64,000 bases of DNA. It comes from Lysobacter arenosi (GTDB lineage: Bacteria; Pseudomonadota; Gammaproteobacteria; Xanthomonadales; Xanthomonadaceae). Shown here one piece after another: positions 29,540 through 41,349 of the stretch (its first letter is position 1; every line of letters starts with the position of its first letter). The stretch is taken from positions 1,612,001 to 1,676,000 of the forward strand of contig NZ_CP071517.1 of NCBI RefSeq assembly GCF_016613475.2, given 5' to 3'. A program made the position numbers and the translations under genes. The notes beneath the pieces were generated by a model. It was not told the DNA's origin, made no database searches, and saw nothing but the letters and a program-made list of their open reading frames with translations.

Positions 29540-29971
29540 TCAGCGACGTCGGCCGTAGCCAACCTCGTACTCCTCGTCCTCTTCCATGCCCGGCGGCTGG
29601 TCGCCGACCGTCCACAGACGCTCGAGTGCGTAGAACTCGCGAACGCGCGGCAGCATCACATGGACGACGACATCGCCCAGGTCCACCAGCACCCATTCGG
29701 CTTCGCGCTCGCCTTCCACGCCCAGCGGCTGGACGTCGAGCTTCTTGGCGAACTTGACGACTTCGTTGGCAATGGACTTGACGTGGCGCGTCGAGGTGCC
29801 CGAGGCGATCACCATGTAGTCGGTGACGCTGCTTTTGCCGCGCACATCGATCTCGACGACGTCCTTGGCCTTCAGTTCCTCGACCGCGGCGTGGACCGTC
29901 TTGAGCAGGAGATCTACCGGCGGCGGCGGGTCGGGCAAGCGGGTCTTGATGACTTGTGCTTCGGTACTCAA
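29540..29971 (-). CDS. rsfS: Ribosomal silencing factor RsfS
   Basis: 143 aa. Binds uL14 on the 50S subunit and blocks subunit joining in stationary phase or starvation. The conserved core is [20 protein letters not shown], then [20 protein letters not shown] and [20 protein letters not shown] with FYALERLW. An N-terminal extension of about 18 aa and a C-terminal acidic/Tyr/Arg tail ([12 protein letters not shown]) make it longer than E. coli RsfS (105 aa), as in other xanthomonads. Last gene of the leftward leuS-lptE-holA-nadD-rsfS run. Confidence 0.96.
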   Translation of the reverse strand: MSTEAQVIKTRLPDPPPPVDLLLKTVHAAVEELKAKDVVEIDVRGKSSVTDYMVIASGTSTRHVKSIANEVVKFAKKLDVQPLGVEGEREAEWVLVDLGDVVVHVMLPRVREFYALERLWTVGDQPPGMEEDEEYEVGYGRRR

Positions 29972-30011
29972 GGGGCGATGGCTCTCGGCGCGGGGGTGGG
30001 GTTTATGAAGA

Positions 30012-30689
30012 TTATAACGGAGCGGGTGTTACGTCCCGGACGGCGTACAGCCCGTGACGACGAATGTACTCGGCCACGGCCGCCGGCACCCAGTCCTGCC
30101 AGGACTCGCCAGCAGCGATCCGGCGCCGCAGCTCGGTGGACGACTCAGGGCGCTGCAGAGCCAGTTCAAACGCCGCGAAGCCGCCTGCAGGGGCTTGCGA
30201 GAGCTCCAGCGCATCCCGCCAGCGCGGCGCGACCTGCGCATGGACCTGCGGCGACTGCTCGCCGATGGTGACCGCGTCCAAGTGCGATCCCGGCCGGGCC
30301 ACGGCCAGGATGTGCGCGAACTCGAACAATTCCTGCCAGCGGTGCCAGGTGTGCAGCTGGAGCAGCGAATCGCCGCCGACCATCCACACGATCGGAGCAT
30401 CCGGGCCCAGCTCCTGGCGCAGCTCGCGCAGGGTGTCGACCGTGTAGGACGGCCCTTCCCGGCGCAGCTCCCGGCGATCGACCTTGAGCCCCGGCTCCCC
30501 GGCCAGCGCCAGGTCGAGCATGCGCGCACGCGCCGACGCATCGGCGTGGGTCGCGTCCTTGTGCGGCGGATCGGCCGCGGGGATCAGGTGGACCTGCGCC
30601 GCCAGCGTGTCGCGGACCGCGCATGCCACCGCCAGATGGCCGCAATGGACCGGATCGAAGGTGCCGCCGTAGAAGATCCGCAGCGTCAT
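30012..30689 (-). CDS. nadD: Nicotinate-nucleotide adenylyltransferase
   Basis: 225 aa from the ATG at 30689, 10 bases after holA. Converts nicotinate mononucleotide and ATP to deamido-NAD, in NAD biosynthesis. The nucleotidyltransferase signature [15 protein letters not shown] (with the HxGH-type GHL) is at residues about 8-22; [21 protein letters not shown] and the ISSTELR-equivalent [13 protein letters not shown] near the C-terminus are diagnostic. Overlaps nothing; co-transcribed with holA and rsfS by spacing. Confidence 0.97.
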   Translation of the reverse strand: MTLRIFYGGTFDPVHCGHLAVACAVRDTLAAQVHLIPAADPPHKDATHADASARARMLDLALAGEPGLKVDRRELRREGPSYTVDTLRELRQELGPDAPIVWMVGGDSLLQLHTWHRWQELFEFAHILAVARPGSHLDAVTIGEQSPQVHAQVAPRWRDALELSQAPAGGFAAFELALQRPESSTELRRRIAAGESWQDWVPAAVAEYIRRHGLYAVRDVTPAPL

Positions 30690-30699
30690 GGCCCGGGAC

Positions 30700-31776
30700 T
30701 CAGCTGCGCGTGACGGTGAGCAGCTTCGCCGCGCGGGGTTCCGCCACGGCCAGCAGCAGGCGCTCGAGCGCCAGCCAGGCATCGGCCGGCTCCTCGCCGA
30801 CGCGCCCGCGGCCCTTGGCGATGCGATCGACGCGACCGGCCTCGGCCACGAACGCATCCCATCGCGGCGCGACATGGCGCTGCAGCGCACGGCGATACAT
30901 CGGCTGCTTCGAATCCCAGATGCGCTGCGCCTTGAACTCGTTGGCGAGATTGCCACCCTTTGCCTGCACGCGGGCGAGCGCAGCGGCGCGTTGCAGCTCC
31001 ATCACCACCATGCCCAGCAGCGCCGGCACGGCCTCGCCCTCGGCACGCAATCCGGCAAGCATGTGCGCGACCTGCGCACCGTTGCCGTTCATCGCCGCGT
31101 CGACCAGGCGGAACACGTCGTAGCGCGCGGCATCGGCGACCAGGGCGGTGATCTTGGCGCTGTCGAGCGTGCTGCCATCGGACAACAGCGCGAGCTTGTC
31201 GATTTCCTGCGCGGCGGCGAGCAGGTTGCCCTCGACGCGATCGGCGAGATTCTGCACGGCATCACGGTCAGCGCGCAGGCCGTGCTGGCGCAGGCGACGC
31301 TCGATCCAGTCCGGCAGTTCGTGCGGTTTGACCGCCCAGGCCACCGCGACCAGGCCGATGCGACCGATCGCTTCGCTCCACTTGCCGCCGTGCTGCTTGC
31401 TCCACTCGCCGGCGGTGACCATCAGGACCACGTCCATCGGCGGATCGGCGCAAAAATCGCTGATGACCTCCGCGCCTTCCTTGCCCGGCTTGCCGCTGGG
31501 CAGGCGCACTTCGACCAGGCGACGGCTGGCGAACAGGCTCGGCGCGCGGAAACTCGCCGACAGACCGTTCCAGTCCGGCTCGCGCTGGTTGCCTTCGGCT
31601 TCGAATACTTCGCGCTCGGCGATGCCCTGGCGGCGTGCCGCGGCACGCACCGCATCGGCCGCCTCGAGCACGCGCAGCGGCTCGGGGCCGGCGATCAGGT
31701 AGGCCGGACGCAGCGACGGCGGCGTGGCCTGGTCGAGGCCAAGCTGGGCGACCAGCTGTTCCGGTTTCAGTTCCAT
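30700..31776 (-). CDS. holA: DNA polymerase III subunit delta
   Basis: 358 aa (E. coli HolA 343). The clamp-loader subunit that opens the beta ring. Features: N-terminal AYLIAGPEPLRVLEAADAVR, then SLFASRRLVEVRLPSGKPG, and the middle EGNLLAAAQEIDKLALLSD with the AAA-like fold but no Walker motif, as expected for delta. The C-terminal collar domain includes MYRRALQRHVAP. Lies between lptE (29-bp gap) and nadD (10-bp gap), as in most Gammaproteobacteria. Confidence 0.95.
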   Translation of the reverse strand: MELKPEQLVAQLGLDQATPPSLRPAYLIAGPEPLRVLEAADAVRAAARRQGIAEREVFEAEGNQREPDWNGLSASFRAPSLFASRRLVEVRLPSGKPGKEGAEVISDFCADPPMDVVLMVTAGEWSKQHGGKWSEAIGRIGLVAVAWAVKPHELPDWIERRLRQHGLRADRDAVQNLADRVEGNLLAAAQEIDKLALLSDGSTLDSAKITALVADAARYDVFRLVDAAMNGNGAQVAHMLAGLRAEGEAVPALLGMVVMELQRAAALARVQAKGGNLANEFKAQRIWDSKQPMYRRALQRHVAPRWDAFVAEAGRVDRIAKGRGRVGEEPADAWLALERLLLAVAEPRAAKLLTVTRS

Positions 31777-31805
31777 TTCAGCGGCGCGGGTTCAGTGCGG
31801 CCGGC

Positions 31806-32468
31806 TCAACGCGGCGTATCGCCGCCGCCCTCTGCCGGAATGGCAGGCGCGGCGGGTGCTGGCGTCCCTTCGATGGGCGTCCCTTCGATGGGCGTCGCTT
31901 CGGTCGGCGTGCCTTCGGTCGGCATTGCCGGCGTCGCTGCCGGTAAAGCCGCCGTGTGACGGGCGACGGCATCGAGGCGACGCAGCACCGAGGCCACCAT
32001 CTCGCGGCGCATTTCGCCCTGGAGGATTTCGCGCTCGCCTTCGGTACCGATCGACTGCACCGGGTTGGACACGTAGTCGCGTGCCAGCTCGATGGTCTGG
32101 CGCGGCACCGGCGTGGTGCCATCGGGCTTGCGCACTTCGAAGGTCACCGCGTAGCGCAGCGAGTACTCCTGCGCGCGGCCCAGTTCGTCGAGCGCGATCG
32201 GCCGGTCGCCCCACTGCTCGCCGAGCAGGTCGAGCACGGTGGCATCGTCGGTGTCTTCGGTGGCAGGCGTGGCACCGGCGCGGGTGAGCGCCTGTGCCAG
32301 CGATTCGGCCAGCGGACTGTAGCGATCGGCGGACACCACGCGCACCGGCCCCATGTCGGCCGGAAGCTCGAGGGCACTGCGCAGGTGGAAGCCGCAAGCC
32401 GACACGGCCAGGGTGAGGGCCAGCGCAGCGCTGGCGGGAATCATGCGACGAGTCAGGCGACGGATCAT
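31806..32468 (-). CDS. lptE: LPS-assembly lipoprotein LptE
   Basis: 220 aa. An outer-membrane lipoprotein that plugs LptD and completes LPS export. The signal peptide ends in a lipobox, LAVSAC, with the lipidated Cys at about residue 25, followed by GFHLRSALELPADM. The position between leuS and holA is the conserved lptE locus. The C-terminal 45 residues are a low-complexity Thr/Pro/Glu/Ala tail (EGTPTEATPIEGTPIEGTP) encoded by a 15-base tandem repeat, absent from E. coli LptE (193 aa). The tail probably projects into the periplasm. Confidence 0.94.
   Translation of the reverse strand: MIRRLTRRMIPASAALALTLAVSACGFHLRSALELPADMGPVRVVSADRYSPLAESLAQALTRAGATPATEDTDDATVLDLLGEQWGDRPIALDELGRAQEYSLRYAVTFEVRKPDGTTPVPRQTIELARDYVSNPVQSIGTEGEREILQGEMRREMVASVLRRLDAVARHTAALPAATPAMPTEGTPTEATPIEGTPIEGTPAPAAPAIPAEGGGDTPR
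31868..31925. repeat. 15-base tandem repeat in lptE
   Basis: About four degenerate copies of CTTCGATGGGCGTCC, the first two identical, encode the EGTPI/EATPT repeats of the LptE C-terminal tail. The unit is a multiple of three, so copy-number change would lengthen or shorten the tail without shifting frame. Confidence 0.8.
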
Positions 32469-32546
32469 GCGGGCAGTCTGGACGAGGCGTGGTCGGCCAT
32501 CAATAGCGGGCGGCGGCTCGTTCAGCGTGTGCAGCCCTCACCCCAC

Positions 32547-32570
32547 CCCTCTCCCGCAGGCGGGAGAGGG
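32547..32570. repeat. Dispersed hairpin element, copy 1
   Basis: A 10-bp perfect stem (CCCTCTCCCG / CGGGAGAGGG) with a CAGG loop, preceded by GCCCTCACCCCA. A degenerate relative with the same CCCTCACCCC lead lies at 51404-51440. It sits between leuS and lptE. Confidence 0.65.
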
Positions 32571-32582
32571 CTCAGGACCTGA

Positions 32583-35378
<2,796 letters not shown>

Positions 35379-35580
35379 CTAGGGGAAGACCGCCAAGCCT
35401 ACCGCAGTGCACAAATGGCCGCTATTCCGGTGCCGCTGGCATGGGCGCCCTTGAAGTGGCCGTGGGCGGCATGCGCGGCCGCCGCGCCGTGACCGCCGGC
35501 ACGGCCGTCTGCGACCAATGGCCCAGGAGCCTGGCCCGCCCGCACGGCTAGAGTAGGCGCTTCATCTGGGGAGATACCGA

Positions 35581-36906
35581 ATGCGCCTGTCCACACTCGT
35601 CCTGTCCTTGAGCACCGCCCTGGCCGCCGTGCCGGCCTTCGCCGCTGCCGACAGCTATGCGCTGCAATGCGGCCAGCTGTTCGATGCCCGCTCCGGCAAG
35701 GTGCTGGGGCCGCACACGATCATCGTGCGTGCCGGCAAGGTCGCCCAAGTGGCTTCCGGCACGGCCGACAGCGCCGGGCTGGAGCGCATCGACCTGTCAG
35801 GCCATACCTGCACGCCCGGCTGGACCGACCTGCACGTGCACCTGGAAAACCAGTCGAACCCGCAGAGCTATTCGGAAGAGTTCCGCCTCGACCCGGTCGA
35901 CCTGGCCTTCCGCTCGGTCGGCTATGCCAACAAGACGCTGATGGCCGGCTTCACCAGCGTGCGCGACCTCGGCGGCGACGTCAGCCCGCACCTGCGCGAC
36001 GCGATCAACCAGGGCCTGGTCGACGGGCCGCGGATCTGGGCGGCCGGCAGGTCGATCGCCACCACCGGCGGCCATGCCGACCCCACCAACGGCTACAACG
36101 ATGCGCTGTCGCACCTGATCGGCCCGCCCGGCCCGACCGATGGCGTGATCAACTCGATCGACGATGCCCGCCAGGCCGTGCGCCAGCGCTACAAGGAAGG
36201 CAGCGACGTGATCAAGATCACCGCCACCGGCGGCGTGCTGTCGTATGCCAAGTCCGGCGATGCGCCGCAGTTCACCGTCGAAGAAGTCAAGGCAATAGTG
36301 GACACCGCCAAGGACTACGGCTACCGCGTCGCCGCACACGCCCACGGCGAGGAAGGGATGAAGCGCGCGGTGCTCGGCGGCGTGACCTCGATCGAACACG
36401 GCACCTACATGAGCCCGGAAGTGATGTCGCTGATGAAGCAGCACGGCACCTGGTACGTGCCGACCGTCTACGCCGGCCGTTTCGTCGCCGACAAGGCCAA
36501 GATCGACGGCTACTTCCCGGAAGTGGTGCGGCCCAAGGCGATCCGCATCGGCGCACTGATCCAGGACACGGCCGGCAGGGCCTACAAGAACGGCGTCAAG
36601 ATCGCCTTTGGCACCGACATGGGCGTGGGCCCGCACGGCGACAACGCGCGCGAGTTCATCTACATGACGGAAGCCGGCATCCCGGCGGCAGTGGCGCTGC
36701 AGTCAGCGACCATCCGCGCCGCCGAAGTGCTGGGCGTCGACGACCAGGGCGTGATCGAGGTCGGCAAGCGCGCCGACATCGTCGCGGTGCCCGGCAACCC
36801 GGTCGAGGACATCAGCGCGGTGATGAAGGTCGATTTCGTGATGAAGGATGGCAGGGTCTATCGCCAGCCGGGGTCGCAGCCTGCGCAGGCGTCGGCAGCG
36901 CTGTAA
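35581..36906 (+). CDS. Secreted metal-dependent amidohydrolase (Xaa-Pro/Xaa-Arg dipeptidase-like)
   Basis: 441 aa with a Sec signal peptide (residues 1-22, ending AFAAAD). Amidohydrolase-superfamily barrel: WTDLHVHLE carries the HxH pair, [12 protein letters not shown] the probable carboxylated Lys, RVAAHAHG and SIEHGTYM further metal ligands, and [14 protein letters not shown] the catalytic Asp. The sequence resembles the imidazolonepropionase-like branch that includes Xaa-Pro and Xaa-Arg dipeptidases. Likely periplasmic peptide degradation. GGGGA lies before the ATG. Divergent from leuS. Confidence 0.88.
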   Translation: MRLSTLVLSLSTALAAVPAFAAADSYALQCGQLFDARSGKVLGPHTIIVRAGKVAQVASGTADSAGLERIDLSGHTCTPGWTDLHVHLENQSNPQSYSEEFRLDPVDLAFRSVGYANKTLMAGFTSVRDLGGDVSPHLRDAINQGLVDGPRIWAAGRSIATTGGHADPTNGYNDALSHLIGPPGPTDGVINSIDDARQAVRQRYKEGSDVIKITATGGVLSYAKSGDAPQFTVEEVKAIVDTAKDYGYRVAAHAHGEEGMKRAVLGGVTSIEHGTYMSPEVMSLMKQHGTWYVPTVYAGRFVADKAKIDGYFPEVVRPKAIRIGALIQDTAGRAYKNGVKIAFGTDMGVGPHGDNAREFIYMTEAGIPAAVALQSATIRAAEVLGVDDQGVIEVGKRADIVAVPGNPVEDISAVMKVDFVMKDGRVYRQPGSQPAQASAAL

Positions 36907-36922
36907 CTCAGGCCCTCCTCCC

Positions 36923-36948
36923 GTCGTCCCGGCCAACGCCGGGATGAC
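36923..36948. repeat. Hairpin repeat after the amidohydrolase gene
   Basis: GTCGTCCCGGC (36923-36933) and GCCGGGATGAC (36938-36948) pair with one G-T mismatch around a CAAC loop. It resembles the GTCATTCCCG/CGGGATGAC hairpins near 63835 and lies between two convergent genes, so it may also end transcription. Confidence 0.55.
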
Positions 36949-36964
36949 GGTGACGGACGAAAAG

Positions 36965-37588
36965 TCAGCGCCGCCGGGAGGCACTCCAGACGCACGCCAG
37001 CCACAACGCCAGCAACACGCGCTGCGCGATGGGTCCTGGCAACCATGTGGCCGGCAGCGCATTGAGCACGATCGCCAACGTCCCGGCAGCGATGAAAAGC
37101 CGCGCCCAGCCAGCCCAGCCCTGGGCCCTGCGAACGCCCAAGCCCAGCAGCACGGCGCCAGGCGCGAACGACAGCCACCACAGCAGCCACGCGGTCGCAT
37201 GCCGCTGGCTGCGGGCATTCTCCAGATCGGAAGGGTCCAGCGGCCATAGCCCCTGCGCCGCGAATGCCAGCGCGGATATCGCCAGCATCCACACGCCGAT
37301 CGCCGCGCTGCGGCCGGCGCCGCCCGGCAAGCGCGCGCGCAGGCGCACCGCCACGAATGCCGCCAGCAGTCCCGGCACGACGAAGCACAGCAGGTTGAAG
37401 GCGATTGCGCCAGGCACGCCGCGCGCACCCAGCAGCGCGATCGGATGCTGCTGGTGCGAGAACGGTTCGAACGCGGCGGCGAAGGCGAAAATCGCGCCGG
37501 CACAGCACAGCACCGCCAGGGTTCCGGCATGACGATCGAACGACGTGGCGGTCAACGTGGCATCTCGGCTGTGTTCGCTAGGGTTCAC
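36965..37588 (-). CDS. DUF998 family membrane protein
   Basis: 207 aa with about six predicted membrane helices (for example LAVLCCAGAIFAFAAAFEPF and AWLLWWLSFAPGAVLLGLGV). The pattern of helices and the SNP/FSHQQHPIALLGARG loop is like DUF998, a family of integral membrane proteins of unknown function. No signal for substrate or partner. Convergent with the amidohydrolase and divergent from cnoX. Confidence 0.75.
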   Translation of the reverse strand: MNPSEHSRDATLTATSFDRHAGTLAVLCCAGAIFAFAAAFEPFSHQQHPIALLGARGVPGAIAFNLLCFVVPGLLAAFVAVRLRARLPGGAGRSAAIGVWMLAISALAFAAQGLWPLDPSDLENARSQRHATAWLLWWLSFAPGAVLLGLGVRRAQGWAGWARLFIAAGTLAIVLNALPATWLPGPIAQRVLLALWLACVWSASRRR

Positions 37589-37715
37589 GAGGGTCAGGCG
37601 ATTCGGAGCAACGGCCCTTCATGCTAGCGTGCCGACCGCCCGGCAATGCTTGCCAAGCATCCTACCCGCCCCCATTTCCTGCGACTGACCACCGAGCCCG
37701 AGCCGAGCACTGCTG

Positions 37716-38588
37716 ATGACGACCGAAACCGCCCCCACCTACGTCTTCGACGCCACCGCCGACAACTTCGAGGCGCAAGTGCTGCAGAAATCCCTGCAGA
37801 CGCCGGTGCTGGTCGACTTCTGGGCGGAGTGGTGCGGCCCGTGCAAGACGCTCGGACCGATCCTGGAGAAGCTCGCCGCCGACTACCACGGCGCCTTCGA
37901 ACTGGCCAAGGTCGACGTCGACAAGGAACCGCAACTGGCCGGCGCCTTCCAGGTCCGTTCGATCCCGACCGTCTTCCTGGTCAAGGACGGGCAACTGGTC
38001 GACGGCTTCCCCGGCGCGCTGCCGGAGGGCCAGATCCGCGAATTCCTCAAGCACCACGGTGTCGAGCCGGGCACCGCTGCCGAGCCGGACGCCGTTGAAG
38101 CGCCGGCACCGGTGCTGGACCCGCACGAGGAAGTGATGCGCCTGCGCGGCGAAGTCGCCGCCAATGCCGAGAACGCCGAGCTGCGCCTGGAACTGGCCCT
38201 GGCCCTGCTCAAGACCGGTGCCGCGCAGGAAGCCGAGCAGCTGCTCGACGGCCTGCCCGCCAACCTGGCCACGGACGATCGCGCCCAGCGCGCACGCTCG
38301 CGCCTGGAGTTCGCCTCGCTGCTCAAGGACGCGCCGCCGGCCGCGGTGCTCGAGGCCTCGATTGCCAGCAATCCTGACGACCTGCGCGCGCGCCACATCC
38401 TCGGCGCCCTGCACATCGTCGACGGCAATGCCGAAGCGGGCCTCGAGCAGTTCCTCGAGATGCTGCGCCGCGACCGCACCTACGCCGAAGGCCTGCCGCG
38501 CAAGGCCCTGATCGATGCCTTCCGGGTGGTCGAGGACGAGGACCTGGTCGGACGCTATCGCCGCCGGATGTCCTCGCTGCTGTTCTGA
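37716..38588 (+). CDS. cnoX: Thioredoxin-fold co-chaperone CnoX (YbbN)
   Basis: 290 aa. An N-terminal thioredoxin domain (VLVDFWAEWCGPCKTLGP, CGPC at 40-43; IPTVFLVKDGQLVDGF) is followed by a C-terminal TPR domain (ELRLELALALLKTGAAQEAE, then LGALHIVDGNAEAGLEQFLE), the arrangement of CnoX/YbbN. CnoX holds oxidised clients and hands them to GroEL or DnaK. E. coli CnoX lacks the CxxC cysteines, whereas the version here keeps them, as in Caulobacter, so it may also have oxidoreductase activity. Confidence 0.92.
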   Translation: MTTETAPTYVFDATADNFEAQVLQKSLQTPVLVDFWAEWCGPCKTLGPILEKLAADYHGAFELAKVDVDKEPQLAGAFQVRSIPTVFLVKDGQLVDGFPGALPEGQIREFLKHHGVEPGTAAEPDAVEAPAPVLDPHEEVMRLRGEVAANAENAELRLELALALLKTGAAQEAEQLLDGLPANLATDDRAQRARSRLEFASLLKDAPPAAVLEASIASNPDDLRARHILGALHIVDGNAEAGLEQFLEMLRRDRTYAEGLPRKALIDAFRVVEDEDLVGRYRRRMSSLLF

Positions 38589-38659
38589 CGGGAGAGGGGC
38601 GGCTTCCTCAATACGCATCCGTATGGCAGGCTATCCGCCCCACCCGCCTCTCCTGCCGA

Positions 38660-39130
38660 ATGAAATCCAGCCACCTGCGCCTCGGCCTGAACCTCTGGCC
38701 GCCGTTCCTGTTCAGCGGCATCCGCGTCACCGCCATCGCCGCCGATTACCGCCATGCCCATGTCGAACTGCGCATGCGCCCCTGGAACCGCAACTACGTC
38801 GGCACCCACTTCGGCGGCAGCCTGTTTGCCATGACCGATCCGTTCTGGATGCTGCTGACGATGAAGGCCCTGGGCAGCGAGTACTGGGTCTGGGACAAGG
38901 CTGCGGAGATCGAATTCGTGAAGCCCGGACGCGGCACGGTCCATGCCGACTTCCGTCTCGACGAACGCACGCTCGTCGAACTGCGCCAAGCCACTGCCAC
39001 CGGTGCCAAGACGCTGCGCTGGTTCAACACCGACGTCGTCGACAGCGACGGCGATGTCGTCGCGCGTTTGCGCAAACAGCTCTACGTGCGGCAAAAACCC
39101 AAGCATCGGGACACGGCGGAAGTGGCTTAA
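38660..39130 (+). CDS. DUF4442 hot-dog-fold protein
   Basis: 156 aa. The pattern FSGIRVTAIAADYRHAHVELRMRPWNRNYVGTHFGG..., with the GTHFGGSLFAMTDPFWMLL segment, is characteristic of DUF4442, a hot-dog-fold family related to acyl-CoA thioesterases. The substrate is unknown. It follows cnoX by 71 bp on the same strand and may share its transcript. Confidence 0.86.
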   Translation: MKSSHLRLGLNLWPPFLFSGIRVTAIAADYRHAHVELRMRPWNRNYVGTHFGGSLFAMTDPFWMLLTMKALGSEYWVWDKAAEIEFVKPGRGTVHADFRLDERTLVELRQATATGAKTLRWFNTDVVDSDGDVVARLRKQLYVRQKPKHRDTAEVA

Positions 39131-39163
39131 ATCAAGCGAATTTTGCCTGTTTTCGACATAAAC

Positions 39164-39207
39164 TGACGCTGCGCGTCATCACATTTGTCTTCACATCCCA
39201 GATGTGA
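39164..39207. promoter_or_regulatory. Two small hairpins upstream of the Ser/Thr kinase gene
   Basis: TGACGC-TGC-GCGTCA (39164-39178) and TCACATC-CCA-GATGTGA (39191-39207) are both perfect inverted repeats in the 140-bp space before the kinase. The region is also more AT-rich than its surroundings. They could be operator sites or the terminator of the preceding gene; the second is not a Crp/Clp site because the half-sites point the wrong way. Confidence 0.4.
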
Positions 39208-39270
39208 GGATGGCGTCGTGAGCTTTGCGAATCTACGGCGTATGCTCCCGTTTCGCGACAGGGGGACGCG

Positions 39271-41283
39271 ATGTCCGGACCAGCATCCAACATCGACAAC
39301 GCATCGCCGTTACCGGAGATCACCGGCTTTCACCTGCACAAGGTGATCAACCACGGTGGCATGTCGACCGTGTACCTGGGCAACCAGATCGCGTTGTCGC
39401 GCGAAGTCGCGATCAAGGTGATGCTGCCGCTGGCACTGGCCGACGAAGTCAGCCGCCGCCGCTTCGAGAATGAAGTGCGCACGATCGCGCGCCTCGAACA
39501 CCCCAACATCGTCACCATCCATGAAGTCGGTCGCACTCGCGAGGGCCTGCCCTACTACGCGATGCCGTACCTGCCGCGCGGCCACCTCGGCCAGCGCGAC
39601 CTGAGCAAGGACGAACCGCGCGCGGTCGAAGTCGCGCTCACGCTGTTGTCGGCGCTCGACTACGCGCATGCACGCGGCGTGGTGCATCGCGACGTCAAGG
39701 CCGAGAACGTCCTGTTCGATGACAGCGAGCGCGTGCTGCTCGCCGACTTCGGCATCGCGCTGCGCCGCGGCTTCGGCCCGCGCGTCACCGCCGCCGGCCT
39801 GGCCGTGGGCAGCACCGCCTACATGGCGCCGGAACAGGCACGCGGCGAAGACGTCGACGGCCGCGCCGATCTCTACAGCCTCGGCGTGCTGCTGTGGGAG
39901 ATGCTCACCGGCCGCCTGCCGTTCGAAGCGGCTGACGCGCTGTCGATGGCGGTGATGCACGCGCAGGACCCGATTCCGAAGTTGCCGCAGCACCTGCATC
40001 ACTGGCAGCGCTTCATGAATCGCGCGCTTACCAAGCAGGCCGCCAATCGCTTCCAGGATGCCGCGCAGATGGCCAATGCCATCCGCGCCGTGCAGCAGCG
40101 CAAGCCGTGGACGGCGGCACTGGAAGCTTTCGAGCGACTGCGACCCTCCAAGCGCTGGGCGACGCCGATGTGGGCAGCGCTGGCCGTCGCCGGAGTCACG
40201 CTGGTCGTGCTGGGTTTCAGCATCGGTCGCGACGAGGACGACGACAGCAACGCCTCTGCGCCGACCGAGATCGTCGCCACCGCACCGGCGGCATCGACCA
40301 CCGATGACCCGACCGACGCGATGCTGCAGCCGCTGCCGGAAGCCCCGTTGCAGCGCGCGCTAGACGACGCCAAACAGCAGATCGCGCGCGGCCGCCTGAC
40401 CGAACCCGACGACGCCAACGCCTTCGACAGCGTGCTGCTGGCGTGGCACACCGACAGCACCCATCCCGACGTGGCCAAGGCGATCGACGACCTCACGTTC
40501 GCGCTGTCGGCCCAGATCGTGCGCAGCGTGCGCGACGGCAAGGACCAGCGCGCGCGCGACCTGCTGACGCATGCCAACAACCTCGGCCAGCAGACCGGTA
40601 CCGCCAGCTCGCCAGCCCAGTCGGACCTGCGCACGCAGGCCAGCAAGGCGCTCGACACACGGCTGGAACAGGCGGTCAAGCGACGCGACAAGGCCGAAGT
40701 GGAGCGCACCACGGCGCTGGCCTCGCAACTCGACCTGCCACGCAAGCTCGACTCGCGCCTGCTCGCCAAGGCCAAGGCCATGCCCACCGGCCTTGCCCGC
40801 GGCGCCACCATCGACGTGACCTCGCAGGCCAGCGCCAAGGTCAGCGTGACGATGACGCCGCGCCCGGTGTCGCGTCGCGAGTACGCTCGCTTCGCCGCGT
40901 CCAACGGCCGCACCCCGACGCTGTGCCGCGAGCGCGCCTCGCTGCTGCGCGTGATCGATCCGCGCGACTGGCAGAAGCCGGGCTTCAAGCAGGAAGAGAA
41001 CGACCCGGTCGTGTGCATCTCGCTCGAGGACGCCCAGGCCTACGCGCAGTGGTACAGCGCCCAGACCGGTCGCCGCTACCGCCTGCCCAGTGCCGAGGAG
41101 GCTGCCCACCTGCGCAGCGACAGCAGCAACCGCGCCTTGTCGATGTGGCTGCGCGACTGCGGCAGCAACTGCCAGCAGCGCCAGGTGGCCGGCGAGTCCT
41201 GGCGCAGCCGCCAGGACCAGCGCACGCTGCTGGCCGAACGCGGCTACGACGACGTCGGCTTCCGCCTGGTGCGCGAACGCTGA
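39271..41283 (+). CDS. Membrane Ser/Thr protein kinase with FGE-sulfatase-like C-terminal domain
   Basis: 670 aa. An N-terminal PknB-type kinase domain has a degenerate glycine loop (INHGGMSTVY), catalytic Lys49 (AIKVM), HRDVKAENVLFD with Asp141, DFGIA at 159-163, and YMAPEQARGEDVDGRADLYS. Catalytic residues are all present. One membrane helix at about 299-316 is followed by an acidic stretch, a helical linker (about 330-510) and a C-terminal domain resembling the formylglycine-generating-enzyme/SUMF1 fold: PVSRREYARFA, DAQAYAQWYSAQTGRRYRLP and final VGFRLVRER. That domain would be periplasmic and has four cysteines. Probably a sensor kinase of the envelope; ligand and targets unknown. GGGGGA lies before the ATG. 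Confidence 0.88.
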   Translation: MSGPASNIDNASPLPEITGFHLHKVINHGGMSTVYLGNQIALSREVAIKVMLPLALADEVSRRRFENEVRTIARLEHPNIVTIHEVGRTREGLPYYAMPYLPRGHLGQRDLSKDEPRAVEVALTLLSALDYAHARGVVHRDVKAENVLFDDSERVLLADFGIALRRGFGPRVTAAGLAVGSTAYMAPEQARGEDVDGRADLYSLGVLLWEMLTGRLPFEAADALSMAVMHAQDPIPKLPQHLHHWQRFMNRALTKQAANRFQDAAQMANAIRAVQQRKPWTAALEAFERLRPSKRWATPMWAALAVAGVTLVVLGFSIGRDEDDDSNASAPTEIVATAPAASTTDDPTDAMLQPLPEAPLQRALDDAKQQIARGRLTEPDDANAFDSVLLAWHTDSTHPDVAKAIDDLTFALSAQIVRSVRDGKDQRARDLLTHANNLGQQTGTASSPAQSDLRTQASKALDTRLEQAVKRRDKAEVERTTALASQLDLPRKLDSRLLAKAKAMPTGLARGATIDVTSQASAKVSVTMTPRPVSRREYARFAASNGRTPTLCRERASLLRVIDPRDWQKPGFKQEENDPVVCISLEDAQAYAQWYSAQTGRRYRLPSAEEAAHLRSDSSNRALSMWLRDCGSNCQQRQVAGESWRSRQDQRTLLAERGYDDVGFRLVRER

Positions 41284-41349
41284 GGCAGTACCGCCGGCCG
41301 GCGCAATCCGCCAGCACGTGGCAGCGGGTGGTGCCCTACAATCCGCGCC

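Noticed and set aside
39191..39207. TCACATC-N3-GATGTGA as a Crp/Clp site
   Set aside because: The Clp/Crp consensus is TGTGA-N6-TCACA; here the half-sites are reversed, so it does not fit.
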